Source: a virus. From it: DNA of 42,765 bases. Location: the IMG/VR virus record IMGVR_UViG_3300025319_000040, positions 1 to 42,765 of that record; one strand, written 5' to 3'. Positions within the stretch are counted from its first letter, which is position 1. Each line of letters opens with the position of its first letter. Under the pieces are notes generated by a model that did no database searches, was not told where the DNA came from, and saw only the letters and a list, made by a program, of their open reading frames with translations. The position numbers and the translations under genes were made by a program. Shown piece by piece: positions 11,925 through 21,060 of this stretch.

Positions 11925-13502
11925 ATGCCGCAAATGATGGAATCCCCCACTCTCCCCTCCGGCTTCACCACCTGGACGGATCTGTTCCGCACCATGGGTC
12001 CCGAGGAGCAAGTTGAATTCGTGCAGTCCCTTTCCGCGCATGAGGCGGTGGCTTTAGATTATATACAACGTGAGGAAACGTCAAGGCTGGCCCAGGAAAG
12101 CTTGAACCCCTTCTCTTCTTATCTCGACCCCCATTATCCTCCAGCTGAACATCACCGGGCGATGAATTGCGCCCTGGAGGCCCTGGACCGGGGGGAAATT
12201 AAGCGCCTCATGGTGTTTGCGCCCCCCGGCGCGGCTAAGACGACCTACGTTTCGGTCCGTTATCCGGCCTTTTATCTCGGGCGGCACCCCGGGCATTCCA
12301 TCATCTTCGGGACCCACACGTCGGAGTTTGCGGAGGAGATAGGTGGGAAGGTGCGGGATGTAGTCTCCTCGGACCAGTATGAGGAGATTTTCAAGTGCCG
12401 CGTTTCTCCGGCCTCGAGGGCCATGATCCGCTGGCAGCTTACCAACGGGGGGGAGTGGCGCGGCGTGGGAGTCGGACAAGCCGTTTCAGGGCGCCGGGCG
12501 AACGGCCTCATCTTCGACGATACGATTAAATCCTTCCGGGATTCTCAGAGCCCTACGGTCCGCCAGGGCGTCTTTGAATGGTACAGGTCAGACATGAAGA
12601 ACCGCATGATGCCGGAGTCGTGGATCGCCATGATTCACACGCGCTGGCACGTGTCGGACCTCCCGGGCTGCATCCTTCCCGCTAAGTACGACGGACGGTC
12701 GGGATGGGTCCGGTCGGCGGACGGTTCCGAGTGGTGGTATGTCTTGAATTTCCCGATGCTGGCGGAGCGGTTCGACGATCCCGTGGGGCGGAAGCCGGGA
12801 GAGAGGCTGTGGCCGGGGTGGTTCTCGGAGGCGTACGTCAAGGTTAAGAAGATAGATCAGGGGCCGTACAATTGGGCCTCCCTCTACCAGCAGCGCCCCA
12901 TGGTGGCGGGTGGCACGATAATGAAGAGGGACTGGTTTAACGTGGTGCGCAAGCCGCCAGAGAAGTTTGACAGGGTGGTGCGGTATTGGGATTTCGCCTC
13001 TACGGAGCAGTCTGTTCGGAACGAGGACCCCGATTGGACGGTGGGATGTAAGATGGGTGTGTTGAAGGGCCGTTACACGGTCTTGGACGTGGTGAGGTTC
13101 CGTGGGTCCCCCGCCACGGTGGAGGACCGGGTGAAGTCTACCGCCTGGAAGGACGGGCGGGAAATCAAGCAATGGTTGGAGCAGGAACCGGGATCTTCTG
13201 GAAAGACGGTGGTGGAACATTACGTGCGGACGGTCCTGCAGGGCCTCTCCGCCGGGGGGCAGAGGGCGACGGGTTCCAAGGTGGCCCGGGCGGACGTGTT
13301 GGCCTCGGCAGCGGAGAACGGGAACGTGGACGTGTTGGCCGCGCCGTGGAACGAAGCGTTCCTGGACGAGATGGAGGTGTTCAATAAAGGCGACCACGAC
13401 GATCAGGTGGACGCCGCATCTGGAGCGGTCTCAAAGCTGATCCGTAAAAAGACGGCCGGAACGTGGGGTAAAAAGACCGCGAGAGGGGCCGTAAATGCCT
13501 AA
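11925..13502 (+). CDS. Terminase large subunit
   Basis: ATPase-nuclease that packages DNA into the prohead. In the 525-residue protein the Walker A-like loop APPGAAKT lies at 99-106 and Walker B LIFDD at 195-199. The RNase H-like nuclease has its first Asp in WDFAST (356) and the last acidic cluster HDDQVDA at 491-497. The order and length fit the Terminase_6 type. AAGGG lies about 11 bases before the ATG; two more ATGs follow at 11934 and 11937, where a TTG-started 16-codon leader frame ends. It overlaps the portal gene by 8 bases. Confidence 0.95.
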   Translation: MPQMMESPTLPSGFTTWTDLFRTMGPEEQVEFVQSLSAHEAVALDYIQREETSRLAQESLNPFSSYLDPHYPPAEHHRAMNCALEALDRGEIKRLMVFAPPGAAKTTYVSVRYPAFYLGRHPGHSIIFGTHTSEFAEEIGGKVRDVVSSDQYEEIFKCRVSPASRAMIRWQLTNGGEWRGVGVGQAVSGRRANGLIFDDTIKSFRDSQSPTVRQGVFEWYRSDMKNRMMPESWIAMIHTRWHVSDLPGCILPAKYDGRSGWVRSADGSEWWYVLNFPMLAERFDDPVGRKPGERLWPGWFSEAYVKVKKIDQGPYNWASLYQQRPMVAGGTIMKRDWFNVVRKPPEKFDRVVRYWDFASTEQSVRNEDPDWTVGCKMGVLKGRYTVLDVVRFRGSPATVEDRVKSTAWKDGREIKQWLEQEPGSSGKTVVEHYVRTVLQGLSAGGQRATGSKVARADVLASAAENGNVDVLAAPWNEAFLDEMEVFNKGDHDDQVDAASGAVSKLIRKKTAGTWGKKTARGAVNA

Positions 13503-14958
13503 GAAGCAGAACGGGGTTCCCGCGAAAACCAGGCCGACTTTCATGTTGGCGGCATTGCGGCACATGTCCAACTCCATGCTCCTGGGGAGGGCGAAGCTCG
13601 CTGCCGCTCTGGGACAGACTTTCGGCGGCGACCGGGACATGTACACGGTCCTGGGGTACAAGAAGGTGTTGGATTATGACTACTTCGACGCGCTTTACAC
13701 CCGCCAGGACATAGCGGGGCGCATCGTGGACCTTCCGGCTCAGTCCACTTGGAAGAAGGGCCCGGAAGTGCGCGACACGGACAATCCGGACGTGGAGACG
13801 GAATTTGAGATGGCCTGGGAGTCCCTCGTAAGGAAACTGAGGGTATGGCACTATTTCAGGCGGGCGGATCAGGTGGCGGGAATAGGACAGTATGGGGTCC
13901 TCTTTCTGGGCCTTCCGGGGCCCCTGGAGTCCCCCGCCGCCCGTGTGAACGGGCCGGAGGGCCTGATGTACCTGTCCGTATATTCCCAGCGGGCGGCCTC
14001 GGTGTCCAAATTCGTGTCCGATACGGCGGACCCCCGGTTCGGGCTGCCCGAGATGTACACAGTAGACTTCTCGAACCCGGAGAAGAACCAACTCCTGTCG
14101 GGCTCCGGCAAGGGGGTCCTTCTCAGGGGGACCGGGATGAGGGAGCAGAAGGTCCATTGGACCCGGGTGATACACATCGCGGACGGCCTCGTGGAGGACG
14201 AGGTGTACGGAATGCCTCGGCTGCAGAGGGTCGCGAACCTCATGGAGGACCTCGCTAAGACTGTGGGCGGGTCGGCGGAAATGTTTTGGCAAGCCGCCTC
14301 CAAGGGAATGCAGATGGACATCGATCCGGAGGCGGAGTTGACTTCCGACGATGAGGACAACCTGGAGACGGAGGTAGATGAATACATCCACGGCCTCAGG
14401 CGGTGGATAAGGACGCGTGGGGCGACGATCAAGGAGTTGGGCGGCAAGAACGTAGACCCTCGCGGGGTGTTTACTGCCATCGTATCTCTCGTATCCGGGG
14501 CCACCGGGATACCGCAAAGGATTCTCATAGGAAGCGAGCGGGGCCAGTTGGCCTCGATACAGGATAAGCGGAACTGGAATGAGCGCGTGGCGGAACGGCA
14601 AGTCACCTTCGGAGAGCCCATGGTCCTGCGCCCGTTCGTGGACCGGTGCATCGTTCAGGGGGTTCTCCCAGAACCGAAGGGCGGGCAGTACGTGGTGAAG
14701 TGGTCGGATATGACGGCCCTGGGAGAGGACCAGATCTCCCTCATCGCACAGAGATCCTCGAACGCGATCAAGCAATTCGAGGAGGCAAAGGCCGTGGCCG
14801 CGAAGGCAGGAACACATTTTCCGGTCACGGATGAGGAGTTCCGGGAAAAGATGCTAGGACTGGCCCCCCTGGGGCCCGGGAAGACCAAGCCGGAGAAGGC
14901 CAAGCCGGGTAAGGTGGGGGAGGTTCCGGAGCAGGGTGGAGGGGAGGCGGCGGGATAG
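13495..14958 (+). CDS. Portal protein
   Basis: Forms the dodecameric ring at the head vertex through which DNA passes. The 487-residue protein has the family hallmarks DYDYFDALYTRQDIAGRIVD near the N-terminus, a VHWTRVIHIADG region at about 220-232 and the GQLASIQDKRNWNERV motif near 365, similar to DUF1073-type portals. It ends in a Pro/Lys/Gly-rich tail. It overlaps the large terminase by 8 bases and is followed directly by the zinc-ribbon gene. Confidence 0.9.
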   Translation: MPKKQNGVPAKTRPTFMLAALRHMSNSMLLGRAKLAAALGQTFGGDRDMYTVLGYKKVLDYDYFDALYTRQDIAGRIVDLPAQSTWKKGPEVRDTDNPDVETEFEMAWESLVRKLRVWHYFRRADQVAGIGQYGVLFLGLPGPLESPAARVNGPEGLMYLSVYSQRAASVSKFVSDTADPRFGLPEMYTVDFSNPEKNQLLSGSGKGVLLRGTGMREQKVHWTRVIHIADGLVEDEVYGMPRLQRVANLMEDLAKTVGGSAEMFWQAASKGMQMDIDPEAELTSDDEDNLETEVDEYIHGLRRWIRTRGATIKELGGKNVDPRGVFTAIVSLVSGATGIPQRILIGSERGQLASIQDKRNWNERVAERQVTFGEPMVLRPFVDRCIVQGVLPEPKGGQYVVKWSDMTALGEDQISLIAQRSSNAIKQFEEAKAVAAKAGTHFPVTDEEFREKMLGLAPLGPGKTKPEKAKPGKVGEVPEQGGGEAAG

Positions 14959-15198
14959 ATGGGCTTCCTAGGCGCGAGAACGGTAGGGGCGACGAGGGAG
15001 TCATTCCCCCTGTTCCGGTGCCCGTCCTGCCGGAAGTCTGGGGTCATGGATGGGGACCAATTCCATGGACGGACCTCCATCATTTGCCGGTGCGGGTGGC
15101 ACAAGACAGTGAATTGGGACCGTCTCGATACTGGGGAGAGGGTCAGTTGGGAATACGCCGAATATAAGGAGATGCTACATGCCGATGCCGGTTCCTAA
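14959..15198 (+). CDS. Zinc-ribbon protein in the head module (79 aa)
   Basis: A 79-residue frame starting directly after the portal stop, with a good purine-rich site upstream. The pattern CPSC (residues 21-24) and CRCGWH (about 43-48) fits a small zinc ribbon. It overlaps the protease gene by 20 bases. It could bind DNA or a packaging protein; no specific family is recognised. Confidence 0.65.
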   Translation: MGFLGARTVGATRESFPLFRCPSCRKSGVMDGDQFHGRTSIICRCGWHKTVNWDRLDTGERVSWEYAEYKEMLHADAGS

Positions 15199-16897
15199 GG
15201 ACGGGGAAAGCGAGGACGCTTTCATGGACAGGTGCATGGGGGCGGATGGCATGGTGGAGGAGTTTCCAGAATCGGACCAGCGGGCGGCGGTCTGCCATAA
15301 GCAGTTCCGCGGAAACGCCGCGCCTCCGGTGGTGAACGTCACGGCCAAGGTCCGCATGATGAGGGAATCCCGGCAGAGGCGAGAATTCGCCTTTTCGGTG
15401 CAGGTGAACGCGGCGGAACTGCGCGTGGACAAGATCGACGGCAGGGAGTTCAAGGTGTTCCCCGCCGTCATGCTGAACGAGGGGGTCCTCCGGAGCGTCT
15501 CCTCGCCCGGGCCGGAACTGGTCCTCTCGGAGGAGTTCGGAAAGGTCGTGGAAGGGTGGAATGGACGGCCCATCACGGCGGGGCATCCTCAGAGGGACGA
15601 CGACTTCGTTTCGGCGGGAAGGCCGGACGTGTTCAACAGGGAACAGATGGGCTTCGTGTTCAACAGCCGCATGGATGGAGACAAGCTACGCTCCGAGATG
15701 TGGATAGACGTGGACAAGGCGAAAAAGTCGGACGGCGGCCTGGAGATCCTCCGGCGCATGGAGGCGGGGGAGCGCGTGGAAATTTCCACGGGCTACTTCA
15801 TGGACCTCGAGTCCGCCCAAGGGGAGTTTCGGGGCGCGAAGTACGAAGGGATTCAACGAAACTTCGTCCCAGACCATTTGGCCGTCCTGGGCGACGGGGA
15901 GAAAGGCGCTTGCTCCTGGGAGATGGGGTGCGGTGTGCGGGTGAACGCCGCGAAAGAAGGGAAGTGGGGAAAAGACAAACCTGCAGGGTCGCTGCGGGAC
16001 GAGGAGGATGGGGCGCTGATGAAGGCGTACCGCATGGTGAAGGGGCTGTTCACGGGGAACATCAACGACATGGACCTCCGGACGGCTCTGCAGATCGCTT
16101 TGGATAAGGAGGCCGAGAGCGGCGAGAATCAGACGAGGGCGTTCAGGTTCATCATCGCCGTGGAGGGTGAATTCGTCGTCTATGAGGAGGACTTCCGAAA
16201 GCTGATGAAGCGCGGGTTCAAGATGGGGAAGGACGGGAAGGTGGTCCTGGGCAAAGAGGTCCAGGAGGTGAGGCCAGAAACCAATTTTATCGCGGTCAAT
16301 CAAGCCGCGTCCCCGAGCGCAGAGGAGAGGAAAGAGATGGATAAGGCCGGTGTGGTCAGCAAGATCATCGCCAGCAAGGTGAACAAGTTCGAAGAAAAGG
16401 ACAGGGCGGTCCTCATGTCTCTGAACGAGGAAGTGCTCCAGAAGATCGAGGAGGCGTCCCCCGCTGCGCCGGAGACGGTGGGAGGCCCCGCGCCCAGTGA
16501 CCCCGCTGCGCCGGAGAAGAAGGAGGAGCCTCCGGTCATTGCGAACAAGGGCCCTCAGACCGCTGAGGAATACGTCAAGGCGGCCCCGGAAGGGGTGCGC
16601 GATTTCCTCGCGGGCGGGCTAGAAATGCTTAAGCGGCACCGGGAAGCGATGGTGAAGGCCATCACCTCGAACAGCGCGAACAAGTTCACCGAGGCCGAGC
16701 TCAAGAAAATGGGCACGGATGACCTGGAGAAGATTTCCGCACTCCTGGGAGACGCTGTGCCGGAAGTGAACTACAGCGGGCGGGGGATTCACCGGGTTCC
16801 GGCCCTGAACGTCTCGGAAGAGGCCATTCCTGAGCCTCCGAGCGTGTTCAAGCTCCTGCAAGAGAAGGCAAACGGAGCCGCTGCCGCGGCCAAGTAG
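15179..16897 (+). CDS. Prohead protease / scaffold protein (DUF2213-like)
   Basis: Probably cleaves capsid precursors and contributes scaffold to the prohead. Residues 1-42 carry the PVPKDGESEDAFMDRCM and FPESDQRAAVCH motif common at the start of phage head proteases. Residues about 90-260 match DUF2213 proteases (GRPITAGHP, ISTGYFMDLE, then YEGIQRNFVPDHLAVL). From about 330 the protein is charged, Ala/Pro/Glu-rich and helical, typical of a scaffold region, so the 572 residues look like a protease-scaffold fusion. It lies between portal and decoration genes. Confidence 0.85.
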   Translation: MPMPVPKDGESEDAFMDRCMGADGMVEEFPESDQRAAVCHKQFRGNAAPPVVNVTAKVRMMRESRQRREFAFSVQVNAAELRVDKIDGREFKVFPAVMLNEGVLRSVSSPGPELVLSEEFGKVVEGWNGRPITAGHPQRDDDFVSAGRPDVFNREQMGFVFNSRMDGDKLRSEMWIDVDKAKKSDGGLEILRRMEAGERVEISTGYFMDLESAQGEFRGAKYEGIQRNFVPDHLAVLGDGEKGACSWEMGCGVRVNAAKEGKWGKDKPAGSLRDEEDGALMKAYRMVKGLFTGNINDMDLRTALQIALDKEAESGENQTRAFRFIIAVEGEFVVYEEDFRKLMKRGFKMGKDGKVVLGKEVQEVRPETNFIAVNQAASPSAEERKEMDKAGVVSKIIASKVNKFEEKDRAVLMSLNEEVLQKIEEASPAAPETVGGPAPSDPAAPEKKEEPPVIANKGPQTAEEYVKAAPEGVRDFLAGGLEMLKRHREAMVKAITSNSANKFTEAELKKMGTDDLEKISALLGDAVPEVNYSGRGIHRVPALNVSEEAIPEPPSVFKLLQEKANGAAAAAK

Positions 16898-16946
16898 AGG
16901 TGCGGCCAACGAATAAGGGAAACACATTCACTAAAAGGAGCTAGAA

Positions 16947-17420
16947 ATGGCCAGCAAGACGATCGTTCTGAAAGGGCAGGGGGTTCGGAAGGAGCATCTG
17001 GCGGCGGGGACCATCACCCCCGGCCACTTGATCGCGTTGAACGGCTCCAGCAGGGTGGTGGTTCACGCCACGGCGGGAGGCAACGCGGCGGTGATGGTCG
17101 CGATCGAGGAGGACCACATCGGACACGACATCGACGATGACTATTCCTCCGGTGATCTCGTCATGTACGAGCATCTTCCTCCGGGGGCGGAATGGCAGGC
17201 GATCCTCACCACGAGTCAGACCGTCGTGCAGGGGGACTTTTTGGAGTCGGCGGGGAATGGGCGGCTCAGAAAGCACACTCCCCCGGTGATGGATTCAACC
17301 CCGGACCCGGCCACTCCGGGTGGGGGAAGCACTTTGTACAGCAAGGGGATCGTGGCCCAGGCTCTTGAAGCCGTGACCACGACGGCGGCGGTAGCCCGCA
17401 TCAAGGTGCAAGTGGTTTAA
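16947..17420 (+). CDS. Head decoration-like protein (157 aa)
   Basis: AAAAGGAGC precedes the ATG. The small, Gly/Ala/Val-rich beta protein (ITPGHLIALNGSSRVVVHAT, VMYEHLPPGAEWQAIL) resembles DUF2190-like capsid-stabilising proteins. Placement between protease and major capsid protein supports a decoration or capsid cement role. No catalytic motifs. Confidence 0.75.
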   Translation: MASKTIVLKGQGVRKEHLAAGTITPGHLIALNGSSRVVVHATAGGNAAVMVAIEEDHIGHDIDDDYSSGDLVMYEHLPPGAEWQAILTTSQTVVQGDFLESAGNGRLRKHTPPVMDSTPDPATPGGGSTLYSKGIVAQALEAVTTTAAVARIKVQVV

Positions 17421-17470
17421 GGGGGCCCTGAGACCAGGGGACCAAAACCTTTACATCGAAGGAGAGGAAA

Positions 17471-18463
17471 ATGAATAAGAAGTTGGTTTCGACCCCCGAT
17501 CAGTTCGTTCCCTCTGCGGGGGCGTATGCCGGTGCCATGTTTCTGAAACACGGACTGAATCTCAACGCCCTCCGCACGAACGATCTCCTGCGGAAGGATG
17601 AATGGATTCAGTTCGATACGGCGTTGGTCCATGAAGCGATGATCCGGCTGAACGGAATCGCTGATCTCGTGGCGAGAGGGCTGATTTACAATTTGCCCAA
17701 CGCCCTCGGGAAGACGATCGTTCAGTGGGAAAAGATCTCCGACATGGACCCGGCGGTCCGGAGCATGGACGGGGCGCGGCGGGGCGACAGGGACCGCCAG
17801 GACTTCACCCTGAACAACATCCCCGTGTACATCACGCACAAGGACTTCAACCTCAACCTGCGCATGCTGGAAGGGTCGCGGACCCTGGGCCAGCCGATCG
17901 ATGTGACGCAGATCCAAACGGCTACTCGGCTGATCGTTGAGAGCAACGAGGATGCTTTGTTCAACGGGCCGGGAATCACGGTAGACGGGAACACCGCCTA
18001 CGGATACACCACCCATCCGAACCGGAATCTGGGCACCATCGCGGAGCCGTGGACGGATTCGGCAACTACCGGCGAGGATATGCTGGATGACGTGATTCAG
18101 ATGATCACGTCGGCGCACGGCGACCGGATGTTCGGTCCGTTCATGCTGTACCTTCCGTCGGGGTACATGACGGCCACGATGGATGACTACAAGGCCAGTT
18201 CCGACAAGACCATCCTCCAGCGGATCAAGGAACTGCCGGGCATCCTCGACGTGAAGGTGTCCGATCAGTTGGCCGCCGGGAACATGGTCCTGGTGCAGAT
18301 GACCAGCGACGTGGTGGACTTGATCTCCGGGGAGCAGCCCCGGGTCGTCACCTGGGACATCGAGGGCGGGTTCATCCTGTGCTTCAAGGTTCTGGACATT
18401 CTCATCCCCAGGATCAAGACGGACGCCCAGAACCGTTGCGGGGTGGTCCACTACTCCGAGTAA
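17471..18463 (+). CDS. Major capsid protein (HK97-like)
   Basis: Shell protein. The 330-residue sequence has features of the encapsulin-like branch of HK97-fold capsid proteins: ALVHEAMIRLNGIADLVARGL early, IVQWEKISDMDPAVRSMDG, then VTQIQTATRLIVESNEDALFNG and PFMLYLPSGYM. There is no obvious cleaved delta-domain at the N-terminus. GGAGAGG precedes the ATG. A hairpin follows the gene, as expected for a highly expressed capsid gene. Confidence 0.92.
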   Translation: MNKKLVSTPDQFVPSAGAYAGAMFLKHGLNLNALRTNDLLRKDEWIQFDTALVHEAMIRLNGIADLVARGLIYNLPNALGKTIVQWEKISDMDPAVRSMDGARRGDRDRQDFTLNNIPVYITHKDFNLNLRMLEGSRTLGQPIDVTQIQTATRLIVESNEDALFNGPGITVDGNTAYGYTTHPNRNLGTIAEPWTDSATTGEDMLDDVIQMITSAHGDRMFGPFMLYLPSGYMTATMDDYKASSDKTILQRIKELPGILDVKVSDQLAAGNMVLVQMTSDVVDLISGEQPRVVTWDIEGGFILCFKVLDILIPRIKTDAQNRCGVVHYSE

Positions 18464-18537
18464 GGGGTGCGGTAAGGGGATCGTAACGATAGGGATAATT
18501 TTGGGGATAGGGTCGCGGGGGACGCCCCTGGCCCGAT

Positions 18538-18570
18538 AAGAGAGGCCTAATCCCACCTCTCTTCCCCTTT
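18538..18570 (+). terminator. Hairpin after the capsid gene
   Basis: AAGAGAGG and CCTCTCTT form an 8-bp stem around a 10-base loop, followed by CCCCTTT. It may attenuate transcription after the capsid gene. The 126-base gap also contains ATCGTAACGAT, a small palindrome. Confidence 0.5.
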
Positions 18571-18589
18571 ACATCGTAGGGGAGAGACG

Positions 18590-19105
18590 ATGTTACCAGA
18601 GGATTTGGTCAGAGTTAAGGTGATTGGAAAGTACCACCGTCCAGGGCGTGGGGCGGGGCTATATTCTTTGGGGGAGATCCTCGTCGTCACCAGAAAGCAA
18701 GCTCAGGCGGGGCAGGGGGTGTTGATCGAGGAGAATGAGCCTATTCCCGCTTCCCCGCCCAAGGAGACGCAGAGGTATGAAAAGTTCTTCCCCCCCAAGG
18801 CCAAAAAAGAGGAACGGGGAGAGGAACAGGGAGAGGAACGGGAGGACGAATCTCATCTCAAATCCTCTGAAATTCCAGGTTCTCCGCCTCCTTTGCCGGA
18901 GACTTCTGTGGAGGAGGACCTCAGACCTACCGTGTTGTTAAGAAGGGAATCCGTAGAGGGGCGGGGGGTGAGGTACATCAAGGAGGATGGAAGCCCCGCC
19001 CACATCGGGCGTCTGGGAACGAAGCAAGAGGAAGAAGCCGTCATAAAGACCCAGACCAGAAAGGCCAATGAGGCCGGGTTCAGGTTGGAAGTAGTTGATT
19101 CCTAG
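18590..19105 (+). CDS. Hypothetical head protein with disordered linker (171 aa)
   Basis: Residues 1-50 form a small beta-like domain (VRVKVIGKYHRP, YSLGEILVV). Then comes a highly charged low-complexity linker of about 60 residues (KKEERGEEQGEE) and a second small domain (GVRYIKEDGSPAHIGR). GGGGAGAG precedes the start. Position between capsid and connector genes suggests a virion or assembly protein. The first domain resembles the N-terminus of the glycosyltransferase at 20074. Confidence 0.7.
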   Translation: MLPEDLVRVKVIGKYHRPGRGAGLYSLGEILVVTRKQAQAGQGVLIEENEPIPASPPKETQRYEKFFPPKAKKEERGEEQGEEREDESHLKSSEIPGSPPPLPETSVEEDLRPTVLLRRESVEGRGVRYIKEDGSPAHIGRLGTKQEEEAVIKTQTRKANEAGFRLEVVDS

Positions 19106-19113
19106 GGGGTGCC

Positions 19114-19473
19114 ATGGCTAGGGTCACTTCCATCGAAGTCAAGGAAATCATCTCCACGGACATCGCGGACCTTACCGCGTACATAACGGCGGCGAATCTG
19201 TTGGTGACGGAGGTGCTGGGAGGCCTCCTTTCGGATGCTCTCCTCAAAGAGATAGAGCGTTGGCTCTCCGCCCACCTCATCGCCAGCGGCGGGGAGGAAG
19301 GGGCGCGGATTGAAGAGGAACGCATCTTTGAGGCGTACGCGGCGAGATACGGGGGGAAGTTTGGCTTCGGATTGTCGGGCTCCAGGTATGGCCAACAAGT
19401 GGCCATCCTTGACACGACGGGCAGAATGGTCTCTCAAGGGACCGTCAAGCCCGCCGTATTCAGGATGATGTAA
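19114..19473 (+). CDS. Head-tail connector (adaptor) protein (119 aa)
   Basis: All-helical protein with LTAYITAANLLVTEVL and LKEIERWLSAHLIAS, the pattern of gp6/gp15-type adaptor proteins that sit under the portal. The length fits. Its stop overlaps the start of the first gene of the sugar cassette. Confidence 0.8.
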   Translation: MARVTSIEVKEIISTDIADLTAYITAANLLVTEVLGGLLSDALLKEIERWLSAHLIASGGEEGARIEEERIFEAYAARYGGKFGFGLSGSRYGQQVAILDTTGRMVSQGTVKPAVFRMM

Positions 19474-20090
19474 TGAATCGTACCGTTGAGAGGGTCTGGG
19501 GCCGTAATGACGTAGCATATGTGCTGGCTTCTGGGCCCTCTCATGGTCTCATAGATTTAGATTTGTTACGTGGACGTAAGGTGGTGATTACGAACAACAT
19601 GGTGTTTAAAACGCCTTGGGCCCCGATTTTATGCGTCCGTGACAAATTGTGGTGGAAGGAGTACCAAGGCCGCCCTGAGTTTCAAAGTTTCGAGGGTGAG
19701 GTCATCACGGTAGTCCCTAATCATTTCCATAAAAATCTCACGTTTTTGAATTATGGGGGAAGTGATGGCCTCAGCCGGGACAGGTACACCGTCTACGGGT
19801 TAAACTGCGGCCAAATGGCCATGAACGTCGTATTCCTAAAGGGGGCGGGCACTATAATTCTGATAGGTTTTGATATGCGGAAGGTGAACGATTTGGATCA
19901 TGGGTGTGAACCACATAAGAGGCCCGTCAAGGAAGAAAATTATAGTAGGTTCATAAGAAACATGGCTGTGATGGCATCGGAATTGCGCGACGAGGGTATA
20001 GAAGTCCTCAATGCTACACCGGGTAGCGCTCTTCCTTATTTCCCAATAATTTCCATGGAGGAGGCCCTTCGTCGTGGCAGACTTAATTAG
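19473..20090 (+). CDS. MptE-like / DUF115-like protein
   Basis: A 205-residue protein with YVLASGPSHG at 16-25, VVITNN at 37-42 and FLKGAGTIILIGFDMR near 125-140, the pattern of the DUF115/6-hydroxymethylpterin-pyrophosphokinase-like group; phage members are often found among sugar-transfer genes. The exact reaction in phages is unknown. It overlaps both neighbours, so it is translated with them. Codon use is more AT-rich than the head genes, as in the rest of this cassette. Confidence 0.7.
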   Translation: MNRTVERVWGRNDVAYVLASGPSHGLIDLDLLRGRKVVITNNMVFKTPWAPILCVRDKLWWKEYQGRPEFQSFEGEVITVVPNHFHKNLTFLNYGGSDGLSRDRYTVYGLNCGQMAMNVVFLKGAGTIILIGFDMRKVNDLDHGCEPHKRPVKEENYSRFIRNMAVMASELRDEGIEVLNATPGSALPYFPIISMEEALRRGRLN

Positions 20091-21060
20091 GTGCGTAGTT
20101 AGGGGAAAGATGAACCTTCCGGGAGGCGGGAGGGTTCCAGAGGGGGAAGTAATTGAGGTAACCCTTCATCAATATAAGAATTTTAGGGACGCTCTTGAGA
20201 TCGTGAAAGACCCTCCCCCCCTTCCGATATTGAGGAATAATCCTCCAATGTCTCGATTCGAACCTCGCACAAAGGAAGGGCCCGAAATTCAAGGACTAAT
20301 AAGTTTGGAATGGACGGGGCCCGTCACGGTGGCGTGCGTGCTTAGGCCGTCTAAGGATTTTTCAGTGAATGTGGTGGAATTACTGTACCGTCAGTGTAGA
20401 CGGTGGCTGTCAAGAATGGGTAGGTTCGTTTGTCTTACGGAAGAATCCGAGATGATGTTTAGCCCTGGTATAGAAGTGGTGCCTCTTCTACACCCTGAGT
20501 GGGCCACAAAACATTCTAAACTCGAACTTTTTCGCCCCGAATTGTTGGAGGATTGGGGCCGAGTGTTGTACATGGATTTGGATACGATACTGTGCGGAGA
20601 TTTAAACCCATTGGTGTCGTATGCCGGTAGGTTCGCGATGTTGATAGACGTAAACTTCCCCGACAACCCCGGCTCCGGTGTGATGTTATGGGGCCCGGAT
20701 CGCAGGATGTCAGAAATATATTATGACTTTTTACGGATGCCTCCTGGGGAGCAAATAAGAAAATACCCCATCGGGGGCGGGCGTGGTGACCAGTTGTTCA
20801 TACGCAATCACACCCCGTACGCACCCCATTACATACAGGATTTTTTCTCGGGGGCGGTTTCCTTCAAGAAGCATTTCCGAGGAGAGGACGCCCCACCGGA
20901 TATGCCCCTCTCGATGGTATATTTTCATGGGAGGCCGAAGCCTTTTGAAGCGGCCATGAAGTATAAACAGTATCGTAACATATTTGAGCCATGGCTTAAG
21001 GAATATTGTGAGTTAGATGAGGAAATCAAGTCTGTTTGGCCCTATAGGGAGGAGGAATGA
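20074..21060 (+). CDS. GT8-like glycosyltransferase with extra N-terminal domain
   Basis: Residues 82-290 form a GT-A fold: GRVLYMDLDTILCGDL with the metal-binding DLD at 168-170, GSGVMLW at 200-206, GDQLF at 238-242 and FHGRPKP at 284-290. It probably transfers a sugar from a nucleotide donor. Residues 1-45 are a separate small domain resembling the start of the head protein at 18590, which might anchor the enzyme to the virion. GTG start with GGAGGAGG 9 bases upstream; overlaps its neighbour by 17 bases. The acceptor is unknown. Confidence 0.82.
   Translation: MADLIRCVVRGKMNLPGGGRVPEGEVIEVTLHQYKNFRDALEIVKDPPPLPILRNNPPMSRFEPRTKEGPEIQGLISLEWTGPVTVACVLRPSKDFSVNVVELLYRQCRRWLSRMGRFVCLTEESEMMFSPGIEVVPLLHPEWATKHSKLELFRPELLEDWGRVLYMDLDTILCGDLNPLVSYAGRFAMLIDVNFPDNPGSGVMLWGPDRRMSEIYYDFLRMPPGEQIRKYPIGGGRGDQLFIRNHTPYAPHYIQDFFSGAVSFKKHFRGEDAPPDMPLSMVYFHGRPKPFEAAMKYKQYRNIFEPWLKEYCELDEEIKSVWPYREEE

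Noticed and set aside
12588-14817. Long minus-strand frames opposite the terminase and portal genes
   Set aside because: Antisense shadows of clear packaging genes, with biased His/Arg/Pro composition.
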